Of a stretch of DNA of 64,000 bases, positions 35,133-43,827 are shown one piece after another; the first letter of the stretch is position 1, and every line of letters starts with the position of its first letter. Source of the stretch: Amycolatopsis oliviviridis (GTDB taxonomy: Bacteria; Actinomycetota; Actinomycetes; Mycobacteriales; Pseudonocardiaceae); assembly GCF_014654365.1 (NCBI RefSeq), contig NZ_BNAY01000001.1:372001-436000 (forward strand), in the 5' to 3' direction. A program made the translations under genes and the position numbers. Under the pieces are notes generated by a model. That model saw only the letters and a program-made list of their open reading frames with translations, ran no database searches and was not told where the DNA came from.

Positions 35133-36013
35133 GCGGTTTCCTTGGTGAGGAGGCCGTCGCGGACGGCGGTGATGATGGCGGAGAAGTCCCGGCCGGGACC
35201 GTCCTGCTCGACGAACGCCGCGTAGAGTTCCGCGGCCCTCGTGCCGAGCAGGGTGGCGACGTCGTTGTCCCGGGCGGCCGATTCGGCCAGGCGCAGGTCT
35301 TTCAGCATCAGGCCGCTGGCGAATCCGCCGGTGTACCCGCGGTTGGCGGGACTGGCAGGCACGGGACCGGGCACCGGGCAGTTGGTGGTCAGGGCCCAGC
35401 ACTGCCCGGACGCGGTCGAGGCGACGTCGAACAGCGCCTGAGGGGTGAGGCCGAGCTCCTCGCCGAGGGCGAACGCCTCCGAGACGGCGATCATCGAGAC
35501 GCCGAGGATCATGTTGTTGCAGATCTTCGCCGCCTGACCGGCGCCGGATGAGCCACAGTGGATCGCCCTGGCGCCCATGACGGCCAGGAACGGCTCGGCG
35601 GCGGCGAACGCCCGCGGGTCGCCGCCGACCATGAACGTCAGTGTTCCGGCTTCGGCGCCGACCACACCGCCGGACACCGGGGCGTCGACGGCGCGGTGAC
35701 CGGCCGCTGTGACCAGCTCGGCCGCCTGACGGGCATCGGCGACGTCGATGGTGGAGCAATCGACGAACAGCGTCCCGGGCCGTGCCGACGGCAGGATCTC
35801 GTGATAGCAGTCGAGGACATGCTTGCCACTGGGCAGCATCGTGAGGACGACGTCCGCCGCCGCGACGGTCGCGCTCGCGCTGTCGAACCTGGCCACCCCT
35901 GCGGAGCGGGCGCCGGGAGCGGGGTCGTAGCCGTGGACGGTCTCACCGGACTTGACGAGGTTGGCCGCCATCGGGCCGCCCATGTTGCCCAGGCCGAGGA
36001 AGGCGATCGTCAT
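35129..36013 (-). CDS. mmsB: 3-hydroxyisobutyrate dehydrogenase
   Basis: A 294-residue beta-hydroxyacid dehydrogenase. The NAD motif is [12 protein letters not shown] (7-12 core), the substrate-binding block is [16 protein letters not shown] (110-125), and catalytic Lys163 lies in [15 protein letters not shown]. It oxidises 3-hydroxyisobutyrate to methylmalonate semialdehyde, the substrate of MmsA encoded at the head of the operon. Four-base overlaps at both ends show tight coupling. Confidence 0.93.
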   Translation of the reverse strand: MTIAFLGLGNMGGPMAANLVKSGETVHGYDPAPGARSAGVARFDSASATVAAADVVLTMLPSGKHVLDCYHEILPSARPGTLFVDCSTIDVADARQAAELVTAAGHRAVDAPVSGGVVGAEAGTLTFMVGGDPRAFAAAEPFLAVMGARAIHCGSSGAGQAAKICNNMILGVSMIAVSEAFALGEELGLTPQALFDVASTASGQCWALTTNCPVPGPVPASPANRGYTGGFASGLMLKDLRLAESAARDNDVATLLGTRAAELYAAFVEQDGPGRDFSAIITAVRDGLLTKETA

Positions 36014-37038
36014 CGGGCCACCCACTCGGCGTCGCCGAGATCGGCGAAGTAGGCGTCGACCAGCTTGTCGTCCACTTCGGACAGGGTGGCGGGGGACCAC
36101 TTCGGGGAGCGGTCCTTGTCGATGATCTGCGCCCGGATGCCCTCGGCGAACTCGGGCGAGGACAGCGCGTGGGTCGAGATTCGGAACTCCTGCGCCAGCA
36201 CGGTTTCCAGATCGAGCAGGTCCGCGGCGGTGCGGAGCGCCCGCAGGGTCACCTTCAGCGAGGTGGGCGACTTCGCCTCGATCTCCTTGGCGGCGGTGGC
36301 CGCCGCGTCTCCGCCCGCGTGGAGCCGGGCCAGGATCTCCTCGACCGTGTCCGCCGCGTAGCACCGGTCGATCCAGTCGGCGTCCTCGGCCAGCGCGCTC
36401 GGCGGCGCGGGTTCGGAGATCAGCTCCAGCGCGGTGTCCGGGGTCCGGGACGCGAGCGCGTCGAGCAGGTCCGGGATCTTCTCGCTGGACACGAAGTGAT
36501 CGGCGAGTCCACAGTGGATCGCGTCGGCGCCCGAGATCGACCCGGCGGTGAGCGCGATGTGCGTGCCGAGTTCACCCGGCGTCCGGGACAGCAGGTACGT
36601 GCCGCCGACGTCGGGGACGAAGCCGATGCCGGTCTCGGGCATGCCGACGCGGGAGCGTTCGGTGACGATCCGGTGGCTGCCGTGCGCGGAGACGCCGACC
36701 CCGCCGCCCATCACGAGCCCGTCCATGAGCGCGAGGTACGGCTTGGGGTAGCGCGAGATGAGCGCGTTCAGCCGGTACTCGTCGGCCCAGAACTTCAGCG
36801 ACGAGGTGCCGCCGGTGCGGGCGTCCTCGTAAATGGCGCGGATGTCGCCGCCCGCGCAGAGCCCACGGTCGCCGGCGCCGTCGATGAGCACGGCGCGGAC
36901 CGCCGGGTCGGAGCGCCACGCTTCGAGGTGGTCGAGCATGGCGAGGACCATGTCGTGGTTCAGCGAGTTCAGCGCTCGCGGCCGGTTCAGCGTGATCCGG
37001 CCGATTCCACTGTGGACGAGGAACTGGACGTCGTTCAC
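36010..37038 (-). CDS. 3-hydroxyisobutyryl-CoA hydrolase
   Basis: A 342-residue crotonase-fold protein. Length and the blocks GGDIRAIYEDART, MDGLVMGGGVGVSAHGSHRI and MPETGIGFVPDVGGTYLLSR distinguish HIBCH-type hydrolases from hydratases. It releases CoA from 3-hydroxyisobutyryl-CoA, feeding MmsB. ATG 37038 overlaps the acyl-CoA dehydrogenase stop. Confidence 0.9.
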   Translation of the reverse strand: MNDVQFLVHSGIGRITLNRPRALNSLNHDMVLAMLDHLEAWRSDPAVRAVLIDGAGDRGLCAGGDIRAIYEDARTGGTSSLKFWADEYRLNALISRYPKPYLALMDGLVMGGGVGVSAHGSHRIVTERSRVGMPETGIGFVPDVGGTYLLSRTPGELGTHIALTAGSISGADAIHCGLADHFVSSEKIPDLLDALASRTPDTALELISEPAPPSALAEDADWIDRCYAADTVEEILARLHAGGDAAATAAKEIEAKSPTSLKVTLRALRTAADLLDLETVLAQEFRISTHALSSPEFAEGIRAQIIDKDRSPKWSPATLSEVDDKLVDAYFADLGDAEWVAR

Positions 37039-38174
37039 GAAGCCTCCTGCAGCATCCGGCGCGAGATGATCACGCGCATGATTTCATTGGTCCCTTCGAG
37101 GATCTGGTGCACCCGCAGGTCGCGGACGATCTTCTCCAGTCCGTACTCGGCGAGGTAGCCGTAGCCGCCGTGCAGCTGCAGCGCCTGGTTGGCCACCTCG
37201 AACCCGGTGTCGGTGCAGAAGCGCTTCGCCATAGCCGAAAGCTGGGTCGCGGTGTCCTCGCCGTGGTCGAGCGCGTCCGCGGCCCGCCAGAGCAGGGTGC
37301 GGGCGGCTTCGAGATCGGTGCGCATGTCGGCCAGCCGGAACTGCAACGCCTGCTTCTCCGAGAGCTTCTCGCCGAACGCGGAACGCTCCGAGAGATGCCG
37401 GACGGCCATGCCGAGCGCGGCTTCCGCACCGCCGAGGGAGCAGGCCGAGATGTTGAGCCTGCCGCCGTCCAGCGCGGACATCGCGACGCGGAACCCGCTG
37501 CCTTCGCCACCGAGCAGCGCGGACGCCGGGACGCGGGCGCCCTCGAAGATCACCTGCCGGGTGGGCTGGGCGTTCCAGCCCATCTTGATCTCGTTGGGAC
37601 CGAAGGAAACCCCGGGCGTGTCCCGATCGACGATGAACGCCGAGATCCCCCGTGCGCCGGGGCCACCGGTCCGGGCGAGCACGACGTGGACGTCCGAGGT
37701 GCCCGCGCCGGAAATGAACTGCTTGACCCCGTCGAGTACGTACTCGTCGCCGTCGCGGCGGGCGCGGGTGGAGAGCGCGGCCGCGTCGGAACCGGCGTCG
37801 GGCTCGGTGAGGCAGTAGCTGCCGAGATCGTCCATCGTGGACATTCGTGGCAGGTACCGGTGCCGCTGGGCGTCGTCACCGAATCTGTCGATCATGGTCG
37901 CGACCATGTTGTGGATGGAGATGTAAGCCGCCAGTGAGGGGCAACCGGTGGCGAGCGCCTCGAAGACGAGGACGCCGTCGAGCCTTCCGAGCGCGGAGCC
38001 TCCGAGGTCTTCCGGCAGATAGACACCGCCCATGCCCAGCTGGGCGGCCTTGCGCAGGACGTCGACCGGGAAGTGCTTGGCCTGGTCCCATTCGATCGCG
38101 TGCGGGGCGAGGTGTTCCGCGGCGAACTCCGCCGCGGTCTCGCGCAGGGCGCGCTGTTCGTCGGTCAGTCTCAT
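37035..38174 (-). CDS. Acyl-CoA dehydrogenase, probably isobutyryl-CoA dehydrogenase
   Basis: A 379-residue flavoprotein with the YCLTEPDAGSD FAD block, and the C-terminal ILEGTNEIMRVIISR with putative base Glu360. The operon context assigns isobutyryl-CoA to methacrylyl-CoA oxidation, though sequence alone would allow other short branched acyl-CoAs. It starts seven bases after the mmsA stop. Confidence 0.9.
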   Translation of the reverse strand: MRLTDEQRALRETAAEFAAEHLAPHAIEWDQAKHFPVDVLRKAAQLGMGGVYLPEDLGGSALGRLDGVLVFEALATGCPSLAAYISIHNMVATMIDRFGDDAQRHRYLPRMSTMDDLGSYCLTEPDAGSDAAALSTRARRDGDEYVLDGVKQFISGAGTSDVHVVLARTGGPGARGISAFIVDRDTPGVSFGPNEIKMGWNAQPTRQVIFEGARVPASALLGGEGSGFRVAMSALDGGRLNISACSLGGAEAALGMAVRHLSERSAFGEKLSEKQALQFRLADMRTDLEAARTLLWRAADALDHGEDTATQLSAMAKRFCTDTGFEVANQALQLHGGYGYLAEYGLEKIVRDLRVHQILEGTNEIMRVIISRRMLQEAS

Positions 38175-38181
38175 CGCGGCC

Positions 38182-39681
38182 TCAGCTCATCGTCGGGATG
38201 ACGAAGCTGGCGCCTTCCTTGGTACCGGAAGGCCAGCGCGAAGTGACCGTCTTGGTCTTGGTGTAGAAGCGGATCGAGTCCGGCCCGTGCTGGTTGAGAT
38301 CGCCGAAACCGGAGCGCTTCCAGCCGCCGAAGGTGTGATAGGCGATCGGCACCGGGATGGGCACGTTGACCCCGACCATGCCGGTGTTCACCCGTGAGGT
38401 GAAGTCGCGGGCGGTGTCGCCGTCGCGGGTGAAGATCGCGACGCCGTTGCCGTACTCGTGCTCGCTGGGCAGCCGCAGCGCTTCCTCGTAGTGGGCCGCG
38501 CGGACGATCGACAGCACCGGTCCGAAGATTTCCTCGCGGTAGATCCGCATGTCGGTGGTGACGTGGTCGAACAGGCAGCCGCCGAGGAAGAAACCGTTCT
38601 CGTGACCGTCCACGGTGGTGCCGCGGCCGTCGACGAGCAACTTCGCCCCTTCGGCGATACCGACGTCGATGTAGTCGCGGACGCGCTGGACGGCCTCGGC
38701 GGTCACCAGCGGCCCGAAGTCGGCCGTGTCATCGAGCGACGCACCGACCTTCAACGTCTTGACGCGTTCGGTCAGCCGGGCGGCCAGCGCGTCGGCGGTG
38801 GCCTCACCGACCGGGACGGCGACCGAGATCGCCATGCAGCGTTCGCCTGCGGAGCCGTAGCCTGCGCCGATCAGCGCGTCGACGACCTGGTCGAGATCGG
38901 CGTCCGGCATCACGATCATGTGGTTCTTGGCGCCACCGAAGCATTGCGCGCGCTTCCCGTGCGCGGCCGCGGTGGTGTAGATGTACTCGGCGATCGACGA
39001 CGAGCCGACGAAGCCGACGGCCTCGACGCGGGGATCGGTCAGCAGCGCGTCCACGGCCTCTTTGTCACCGTTGACCACGTTGAACACCCCCGGCGGCAGA
39101 CCGGCTTCGAGGAAGAGCTCGGCCAGCCGCAGCGGTACCGACGGGTCGCGTTCGGACGGCTTGAGCACGAAGGCGTTCCCGCAGGCGATCGCCGGGGCGG
39201 CCTTCCACAGCGGGATCATCGCGGGGAAGTTGAACGGGGTGATCCCGGCGACCACGCCGAGCGGCTGCCGCATCGAGTAGACGTCGATGCCGGTACCCGC
39301 GCTGTCGCTGTACTCGCCCTTGAGCAGATGGGGGATGCCGATGGCGAACTCGACCACTTCGAGACCGCGCTGGATGTCGCCGCGGGCGTCGGGGACGGTC
39401 TTGCCGTGCTCCGAGGCGAGCAGGCGGGCGAGGGAGTCCTCCTCGGCGCGGACGAGGTCGACGAACTTCATCAGCACCCGGGCGCGCTTCTGCGGGTTCC
39501 AACGAGCCCAGTCGAGCTGGGCCTGCGCCGCGTCGGCGACCACGCCGGCGACCTCGGCGGCCGAGGCGAGCGGGACGCGGGCCTGGACGGCGCCGGTGCT
39601 GGGGTCGAAGACGTCGGCGAAGCGACCGGAGGTCCCCGGTACCGGCTTGCCGCCGACGAAGTGACTGAGTTCGGTGCTCAT
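38182..39681 (-). CDS. mmsA: CoA-acylating methylmalonate-semialdehyde dehydrogenase
   Basis: A 499-residue aldehyde dehydrogenase. TPFNFPAMIPLW (149-160) is typical of MMSDH; the nucleophile is Cys282 in SAGERCMAIS, without the usual ALDH general-base Glu. It converts methylmalonate semialdehyde plus CoA and NAD+ to propionyl-CoA. It is first in the valine operon; ATG 39681 follows AAAGGG. Its 5' side holds an 18-codon ORF and a cobalamin riboswitch on the same strand, an unexpected control element for this pathway. Confidence 0.95.
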   Translation of the reverse strand: MSTELSHFVGGKPVPGTSGRFADVFDPSTGAVQARVPLASAAEVAGVVADAAQAQLDWARWNPQKRARVLMKFVDLVRAEEDSLARLLASEHGKTVPDARGDIQRGLEVVEFAIGIPHLLKGEYSDSAGTGIDVYSMRQPLGVVAGITPFNFPAMIPLWKAAPAIACGNAFVLKPSERDPSVPLRLAELFLEAGLPPGVFNVVNGDKEAVDALLTDPRVEAVGFVGSSSIAEYIYTTAAAHGKRAQCFGGAKNHMIVMPDADLDQVVDALIGAGYGSAGERCMAISVAVPVGEATADALAARLTERVKTLKVGASLDDTADFGPLVTAEAVQRVRDYIDVGIAEGAKLLVDGRGTTVDGHENGFFLGGCLFDHVTTDMRIYREEIFGPVLSIVRAAHYEEALRLPSEHEYGNGVAIFTRDGDTARDFTSRVNTGMVGVNVPIPVPIAYHTFGGWKRSGFGDLNQHGPDSIRFYTKTKTVTSRWPSGTKEGASFVIPTMS

Positions 39682-39759
39682 GGCTGCCCTTTCCGAAAGT
39701 GCGCAGGACGGAGCCGCCCGGGACCACGATCGGCGGCCGGGCAGGGGAGTACGGACGAC

Positions 39760-39816
39760 TTACCGCCGGGGTGGTGGCGGGTCGGCGACTTTCGCGCAGG
39801 CAGGAAGAATCCGCAT
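39760..39816 (-). CDS. Putative 18-residue leader peptide behind the cobalamin riboswitch
   Basis: ATG 39816 has a good ribosome site (GGAG eight bases upstream) and ends at TAA. The peptide is MRILPACAKVADPPPPRR. Four prolines followed by two arginines could slow ribosomes. An in-frame ATG at 39852, inside the closing stem of the aptamer, would lengthen it to 30 residues. It lies 36 bases after the aptamer and 78 before mmsA. It could couple riboswitch state to downstream translation. Its expression is unproven. Confidence 0.4.
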   Translation of the reverse strand: MRILPACAKVADPPPPRR

Positions 39817-39851
39817 GCGTTCAGCTCCATCCTCGTGGACGAACGTGGACA

Positions 39852-39995
39852 TCTGCGGCCGGTATCCTGGCTCCCGGATCCGCGGCGGCTCCGGCCTTCC
39901 CGGCTCGCGCCAGTGGCCTTCTCTGCGGGAGCGCCGCTCCCCGGTCACAGTGGCGGGACCGCACCGGATTCTCACCGGCTTCCCTGCACCGCAGA
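39852..39995 (-). ncRNA. Cobalamin (B12) riboswitch
   Basis: Read on the minus strand, the conserved elements occur in order: GGTGCAGGGAAGCCGGTG, AGAATCCGGTGCGGTCCCGC, CACTGTGA, GGCCACTGG, and the B12 box GAGCCAGGATACCGGCC (39873-39857). TCTGCGG (39995-39989) pairs with CCGCAGA (39858-39852) as stem P1. All core boxes look intact. It faces mmsA, 170 bases downstream. Cobalamin riboswitches usually lower expression of B12 synthesis, transport or B12-independent isozymes, so a valine-catabolic target is atypical. Confidence 0.93.
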
Positions 39996-40050
39996 CCTGT
40001 GGACACCATAAAGTAGGAAGTCCGACTATGTCGAGGTTGTGGCGTACGCC

Positions 40051-40587
40051 TCAGCCGAGCGGCGGGTAGGGCAGCAGGCTGGAGGAATGCTCGTCGACCC
40101 GCATCGGCTTCCCGATCGCGGGGAAGGCCCGCTGGGGGCACGCGGGCCGCTCGCAGACCTTGCAGCCCATGCCGATCGGGGTGACGGCCGCGCCGGTACC
40201 GAGCGCGAGACCGTCGGAATAGACGAGCCGTTTCGCGTGCCGGAGTTCGCAGCCGAGCCCGATCGCGAACGTCTTGCCGGGGTCGCCGTGCCCGTCCGCG
40301 GCGCGGGAGACGGTACGGGCGAGCCAGAAGTACTTCTTGCCGTCCGGGAGTTCGGCGATCTAGGTGTGAATCCGGCCCGGTGCGCCGAACGCTTCGTAGA
40401 CGATCCACAGTGGACATGAACCGCCGACGCGGGAGAAGTGGAATCCGGTGGCGGACTGGCGTTTCGAGATGTTGCCCGCGCGATCGACCCGGACGAACGA
40501 GAAAGGCACGCCGCGCGTGCCCGGACGCTGCAAAGTGGACAGTCGATGGCAGATCGTTTCGAAGCCGACGCCGAAGCCTGACTCGCG
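40051..40587 (-). pseudogene. prpR: Remnant of PrpR/ScfR-type (RamB-like) regulator
   Basis: The frame from 40587 to a TGA at 40051 encodes only the C-terminal part of a short-chain acyl-CoA-sensing regulator: [38 protein letters not shown], then a C-terminal section with the Cys cluster GCKVCERPACPQRAF. It is interrupted at 40360-40362 by TAG between GAPGRIHT and IAELPDGKKYFW; relatives usually have Gln there, so a single CAG-to-TAG change is likely. The N-terminal DNA-binding half is gone, and homology stops where a prpC fragment begins on the other strand. Non-functional. Confidence 0.85.
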
Positions 40588-40792
40588 ACGGCGTTGGCGG
40601 AGAAGCGCAAGATCATGGGCTTCGGGTACCACCTGCTCGACCTGTACGAAGCGCTCGCCCGCGCGATGTACGACGCGAAGGGGTTGCACCCGAACCTGGA
40701 CTACCCCGCGGGCCCGGCGTACCACCAGCCTCATCCGGCCGTCGAGTGCGTACACCGGACCCACCGAACGGGTGGTCGGCCTGGTCGGATAA
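40588..40792 (+). pseudogene. prpC: Remnant of 2-methylcitrate synthase
   Basis: Three collinear pieces of the PrpC C-terminus survive. EKRKIMGFG is fused directly to [17 protein letters not shown] and [13 protein letters not shown] in one frame. Then, after a further deletion and frame change, [19 protein letters not shown] runs to TAA at 40792. Intact citrate-synthase-family proteins carry about 20-30 more residues at each gap. The 5' two-thirds is absent. Together with the adjacent prpR remnant it looks like the two outer ends of a divergent prpR-prp locus joined by a large deletion. Confidence 0.8.
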
Positions 40793-40839
40793 CGGGAAAA
40801 CGCCAGCGGGAAACGGATCCGGTCTGGTAGGTGTCGGTT

Positions 40840-42480
40840 ATGAGTAAAGAGCCGACAGCTGGGGAGTTGGCGGATGAACTCCTCGACCTCCTCGCGACCG
40901 AAATGCCTTTGATGGCGACCTTCGACAACATTCCCGGGCACGACCACGAGTTACGGGACGTCTCCGAAGCCGGTGACGCCCGGCTGAGGGAACGGGCCGT
41001 CCGGATCGCCGGACTCGCCGCCCGCTCCACGGATCCGGACCGGATCACGCTCGGCGTCATCGCCCACCACACGGAATCGCTCCTGACCAGGCTGGACGCG
41101 CGGCCGAGCGAGTACACCCTCGCCGATCCGATGGTGGCCGAGGGCGTCGGGGTGCTGTCCTGGCTTCCGCAGCTGGCGCCGTCGGGCGAGCAGGCGGAGG
41201 AGGATCATCTGACGCGGCTGGCGGCGTTCCCGGACTTCTTCGCGGCGCTGGCGGATCGGCACCGCGCCGGGATCGAGAGCGGCCGGACGCCGGTGGAACG
41301 TGCGGTGCGCAACGCCGTCGAGTACCTCGACCGGTTCCTGGCCGCCGAGCCCAACCCGCTGCTGGTGCCGCCGCTGACCGGCGACCGCGTCGAGCGACGG
41401 GAACGGATCTTCACCGAAAAGGTGCGGCCGGCGCTCGCCGCCTATCGCGACATGCTCGCCCGCGAGATCGCCGGGCACGGCCGTCCCGACGACCGGCCCG
41501 GGCTCTGCTGGCTGGAGGGTGGCAAGGAGACCTACGCGGGGTTGCTCAAGACGCACACCACCACCGGGGTCTCCGCGGCGGAGCTTCACGAGACGGGCCT
41601 CGCGATCGGACGGGCGCTGGACGAGGAGTACCGGCGGCTCGGCGCCGCCGTGTTCGGCGAAGACGATCCCGTCGCGATCCGGCGGCGGCTGCGCACCGAT
41701 CCGTCGCTGCGGTGGCGGGACGCGGACGAGATGATCACGACCGCGACGGAAGCGGTCGCGCGGGCCACGGCCGCCGCGCCCGGCTGGTTCCGCCGGGTGC
41801 CGTCCGCCGAATGCGTCGTCCGCGCGGTGCCGGAGGCGGACGGGCCGTCCGCCGCGCAGGCGTACTACATGCCGCCGTCGGCCGACGGCAGCCGTCCCGG
41901 TGTCTACTCCACCAACGCCTACCGGGTGACCGAGCGATTCCGGTTCATCGCCGAGTCCGTCGCCTTCCACGAAGCCGTTCCAGGACACCACTTCCAGGCT
42001 TGTGTGTCCTTCGAGCTCGAAGGGGTTCCGCAGCTGCGCAAGCTCGTCCCGCTCTCGGCGTTCGACGAGGGCTGGGCGCTCTACACCGAGCGGCTCGCCG
42101 ACGAAATGGGGCTCTACTCCGACGATCTGATGCGGCTGGGCATGGTCGCGGAGGATTCCTTGCGGGCAGCGCGGCTCGTCGTCGACACCGGACTGCACGC
42201 GCTGGGCTGGACCAGGCAGCAATGCGTGGACTACCTCACCGAGCATTGCGTGCTCAGCGACGTCGAGGTGCGGTCCGAGACCGACCGGTACATCGACTGG
42301 CCCGGCCAGGCGTTGTCGTACATGACGGGCAGGCTGGAGATCCAGCGTTTGCGCGCGTTCGCCGAGGAGCGGCTGGGTGAGGCCTTCGACATCCGCGACT
42401 TCCACGACGTCGTGCTGAGGCACGGGCAGGTGCCGCTACCTGTGCTCGGCGAGGTCGTGCGGGAGTGGGTGGGGTCGTGA
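40840..42480 (+). CDS. DUF885-family putative metallopeptidase
   Basis: A 546-residue soluble protein. ATG 40840 is preferred to GTG 40831. The zinc site is [12 protein letters not shown] (HExxPGHH, gluzincin-like) with a downstream Glu in [19 protein letters not shown], the DUF885 hallmark. The N-terminal half is helical with Arg/Glu pairs. There is no signal peptide, so it should act in the cytoplasm. Peptidase activity is predicted from the motif only. The stop codon sits inside the left arm of the downstream repeat element. Confidence 0.87.
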   Translation: MSKEPTAGELADELLDLLATEMPLMATFDNIPGHDHELRDVSEAGDARLRERAVRIAGLAARSTDPDRITLGVIAHHTESLLTRLDARPSEYTLADPMVAEGVGVLSWLPQLAPSGEQAEEDHLTRLAAFPDFFAALADRHRAGIESGRTPVERAVRNAVEYLDRFLAAEPNPLLVPPLTGDRVERRERIFTEKVRPALAAYRDMLAREIAGHGRPDDRPGLCWLEGGKETYAGLLKTHTTTGVSAAELHETGLAIGRALDEEYRRLGAAVFGEDDPVAIRRRLRTDPSLRWRDADEMITTATEAVARATAAAPGWFRRVPSAECVVRAVPEADGPSAAQAYYMPPSADGSRPGVYSTNAYRVTERFRFIAESVAFHEAVPGHHFQACVSFELEGVPQLRKLVPLSAFDEGWALYTERLADEMGLYSDDLMRLGMVAEDSLRAARLVVDTGLHALGWTRQQCVDYLTEHCVLSDVEVRSETDRYIDWPGQALSYMTGRLEIQRLRAFAEERLGEAFDIRDFHDVVLRHGQVPLPVLGEVVREWVGS

Positions 42481-42720
42481 GTGGTAAGTGCCGTTAGTGC
42501 GGACCAGCGTTTACCGACCTATGCCTGACCTGCGCGAGGGTGGCGGTTCAGCGGCCGCCGGGCTCGACGGTGAAGGAATCAGGGCAGTGTTGTGAAGGCC
42601 ACTTTCGCAACCTTCAACGTTGTGAAGGTGGCTTTCACAACATCCGAGGCCGTCATGCACGCGAGCGAGCATGACGCCTTTGCTGTACCCCTCAATAGAA
42701 CGACACTTACCACTCACGAC
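42474..42720. repeat. 247-bp composite element with 22-bp terminal inverted repeats
   Basis: GTCGTGAGTGGTAAGTG at 42474 begins a 22-base arm that recurs inverted at 42699-42720 with one mismatch. Inside are two tandem copies of a 23-base palindrome (42589-42611 and 42619-42641, pattern GTTGTGAA-N7-TTC(A/G)CAAC) and a GTCATGC/GCATGAC hairpin (42652-42675). No gene is present. It fills the gap between convergent genes and resembles a MITE or REP-type intergenic element; it could also terminate transcription. Confidence 0.7.
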
Positions 42721-42740
42721 CCACTCGGCCGGTACGAGGC

Positions 42741-43703
42741 TTACTTGAGCTTCAGGAGCTTTTCGACGTTGCCGTGCGCGATCTTCTCGCGGTCGGCTTC
42801 GTCGATCGGCGCCGTCTTGAGCAGATTCACCATCGGCTCGTTCGGGGTGTACGGGTGGTCGACCGAGAAGATGATCCGATCGGCCCCGAGTACGGCCAGC
42901 GCGCACTGCAGCGGCGGGAAAGTCGCGTAGCCACTGGTGGTGATGTGCACGTTGGTCTTGAAATAGTCCGCGACCGGCTGGCGCAGCTGCTCGTTGATCG
43001 GCGTCAGCACGACGTCGATCCGCGACAGCGCGAACGGGATCATCTCGCCCATGTGACCGATGATGATCTGCAGGTCCGGGTACTCGTCGAGGACGCCGGA
43101 CACGATCAGCCGCAGCAGGTGCAGCGCGGTCTCCGAATGCCAGCCCCACGCCGCGGTGGCGAGGTTGTCGGCCTGGAGGTCGGACAGGCCGGAGAAGTAG
43201 GCGTCCAGCACGGGTTTCGGCGGGAGTGCCGGATGCAGGTAGAGCGGGACGCGGAGCGCTTCGGCGGCGGCGAGCACCGGCTGGAACGCCGCGTCGTCCA
43301 GGAATCGCCCGGTGGTCAGGCCGTTGAGCATCGCGCCCTTCAGGCCGAGTTCCTCGACGGCGCGGCGGAGTTCGTCGGCCGCCGCGTCCGGCGCCTGGAT
43401 CGGCAGGGCGGCGAAACCGGCGAACCGGTCGGGATGGTGGGAGATCGCGTCGGCGAGCGCGTCGTTCGCCTGGCTCGCCCGATGCGCTTCCTCCGGCTTC
43501 AACGCCTCCGCGCCGGGGACGGCGTGGGACAGGACCTGGACGTCGATGCCCGCCGCGTCCATCTCCGCGATCCGGCCGCGTCCGAGGTCGCGGAGCTTCT
43601 TGCGGATCCCCACCATGATCGGGTGATCGCCCAGTTCACCCTCGCCTTCCTCGTTGTACAAGGTCGGATGGATGAAATGCTCTTCGATGGCGATGACCTT
43701 CAA
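42741..43703 (-). CDS. Amidohydrolase, resorcylate/orsellinate decarboxylase-like
   Basis: A 320-residue TIM-barrel enzyme of the ACMSD superfamily. TTG 43703 is chosen because GGAGGG precedes it and the family starts with KVIAIEEHF. Metal-site candidates are Glu8 and His9, His in YLHPALPP, His in IIGHMGEMIPF and Asp in SVDHPYTPNEP. The AAWGWHSETALHLLRLI and NVHITTSGY blocks match 2,6-dihydroxybenzoate/orsellinate decarboxylases, which act non-oxidatively on aromatic acids. The substrate is not certain. Confidence 0.85.
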   Translation of the reverse strand: MKVIAIEEHFIHPTLYNEEGEGELGDHPIMVGIRKKLRDLGRGRIAEMDAAGIDVQVLSHAVPGAEALKPEEAHRASQANDALADAISHHPDRFAGFAALPIQAPDAAADELRRAVEELGLKGAMLNGLTTGRFLDDAAFQPVLAAAEALRVPLYLHPALPPKPVLDAYFSGLSDLQADNLATAAWGWHSETALHLLRLIVSGVLDEYPDLQIIIGHMGEMIPFALSRIDVVLTPINEQLRQPVADYFKTNVHITTSGYATFPPLQCALAVLGADRIIFSVDHPYTPNEPMVNLLKTAPIDEADREKIAHGNVEKLLKLK

Positions 43704-43827
43704 GTCGATCCCTCCACGCGGACGATCACGGAATTCCTCGTCCAGTCTTCTCGTTCCGCGCGGAATCCGGATCTTCCTTCGTGCCGAACACGCGGCGCCG
43801 GGGCACCCCGGCGCCGCGTGATCGGGA

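Noticed and set aside
39716..39742. GCCCGG / CCGGGC hairpin as the riboswitch expression platform
   Set aside because: Only six base pairs, no T-tract, and it does not cover the mmsA ribosome site; too weak to call.
40360..40947. 195-codon minus-strand frame as an intact gene
   Set aside because: Only its last ~75 residues resemble anything (PrpR-type regulator); the first part is antisense to the prpC remnant and the start of the DUF885 gene.
42589..42641. Tandem 23-base repeats as a CRISPR array
   Set aside because: Only two copies, with a 7-base spacer, both palindromic; no cas genes nearby.
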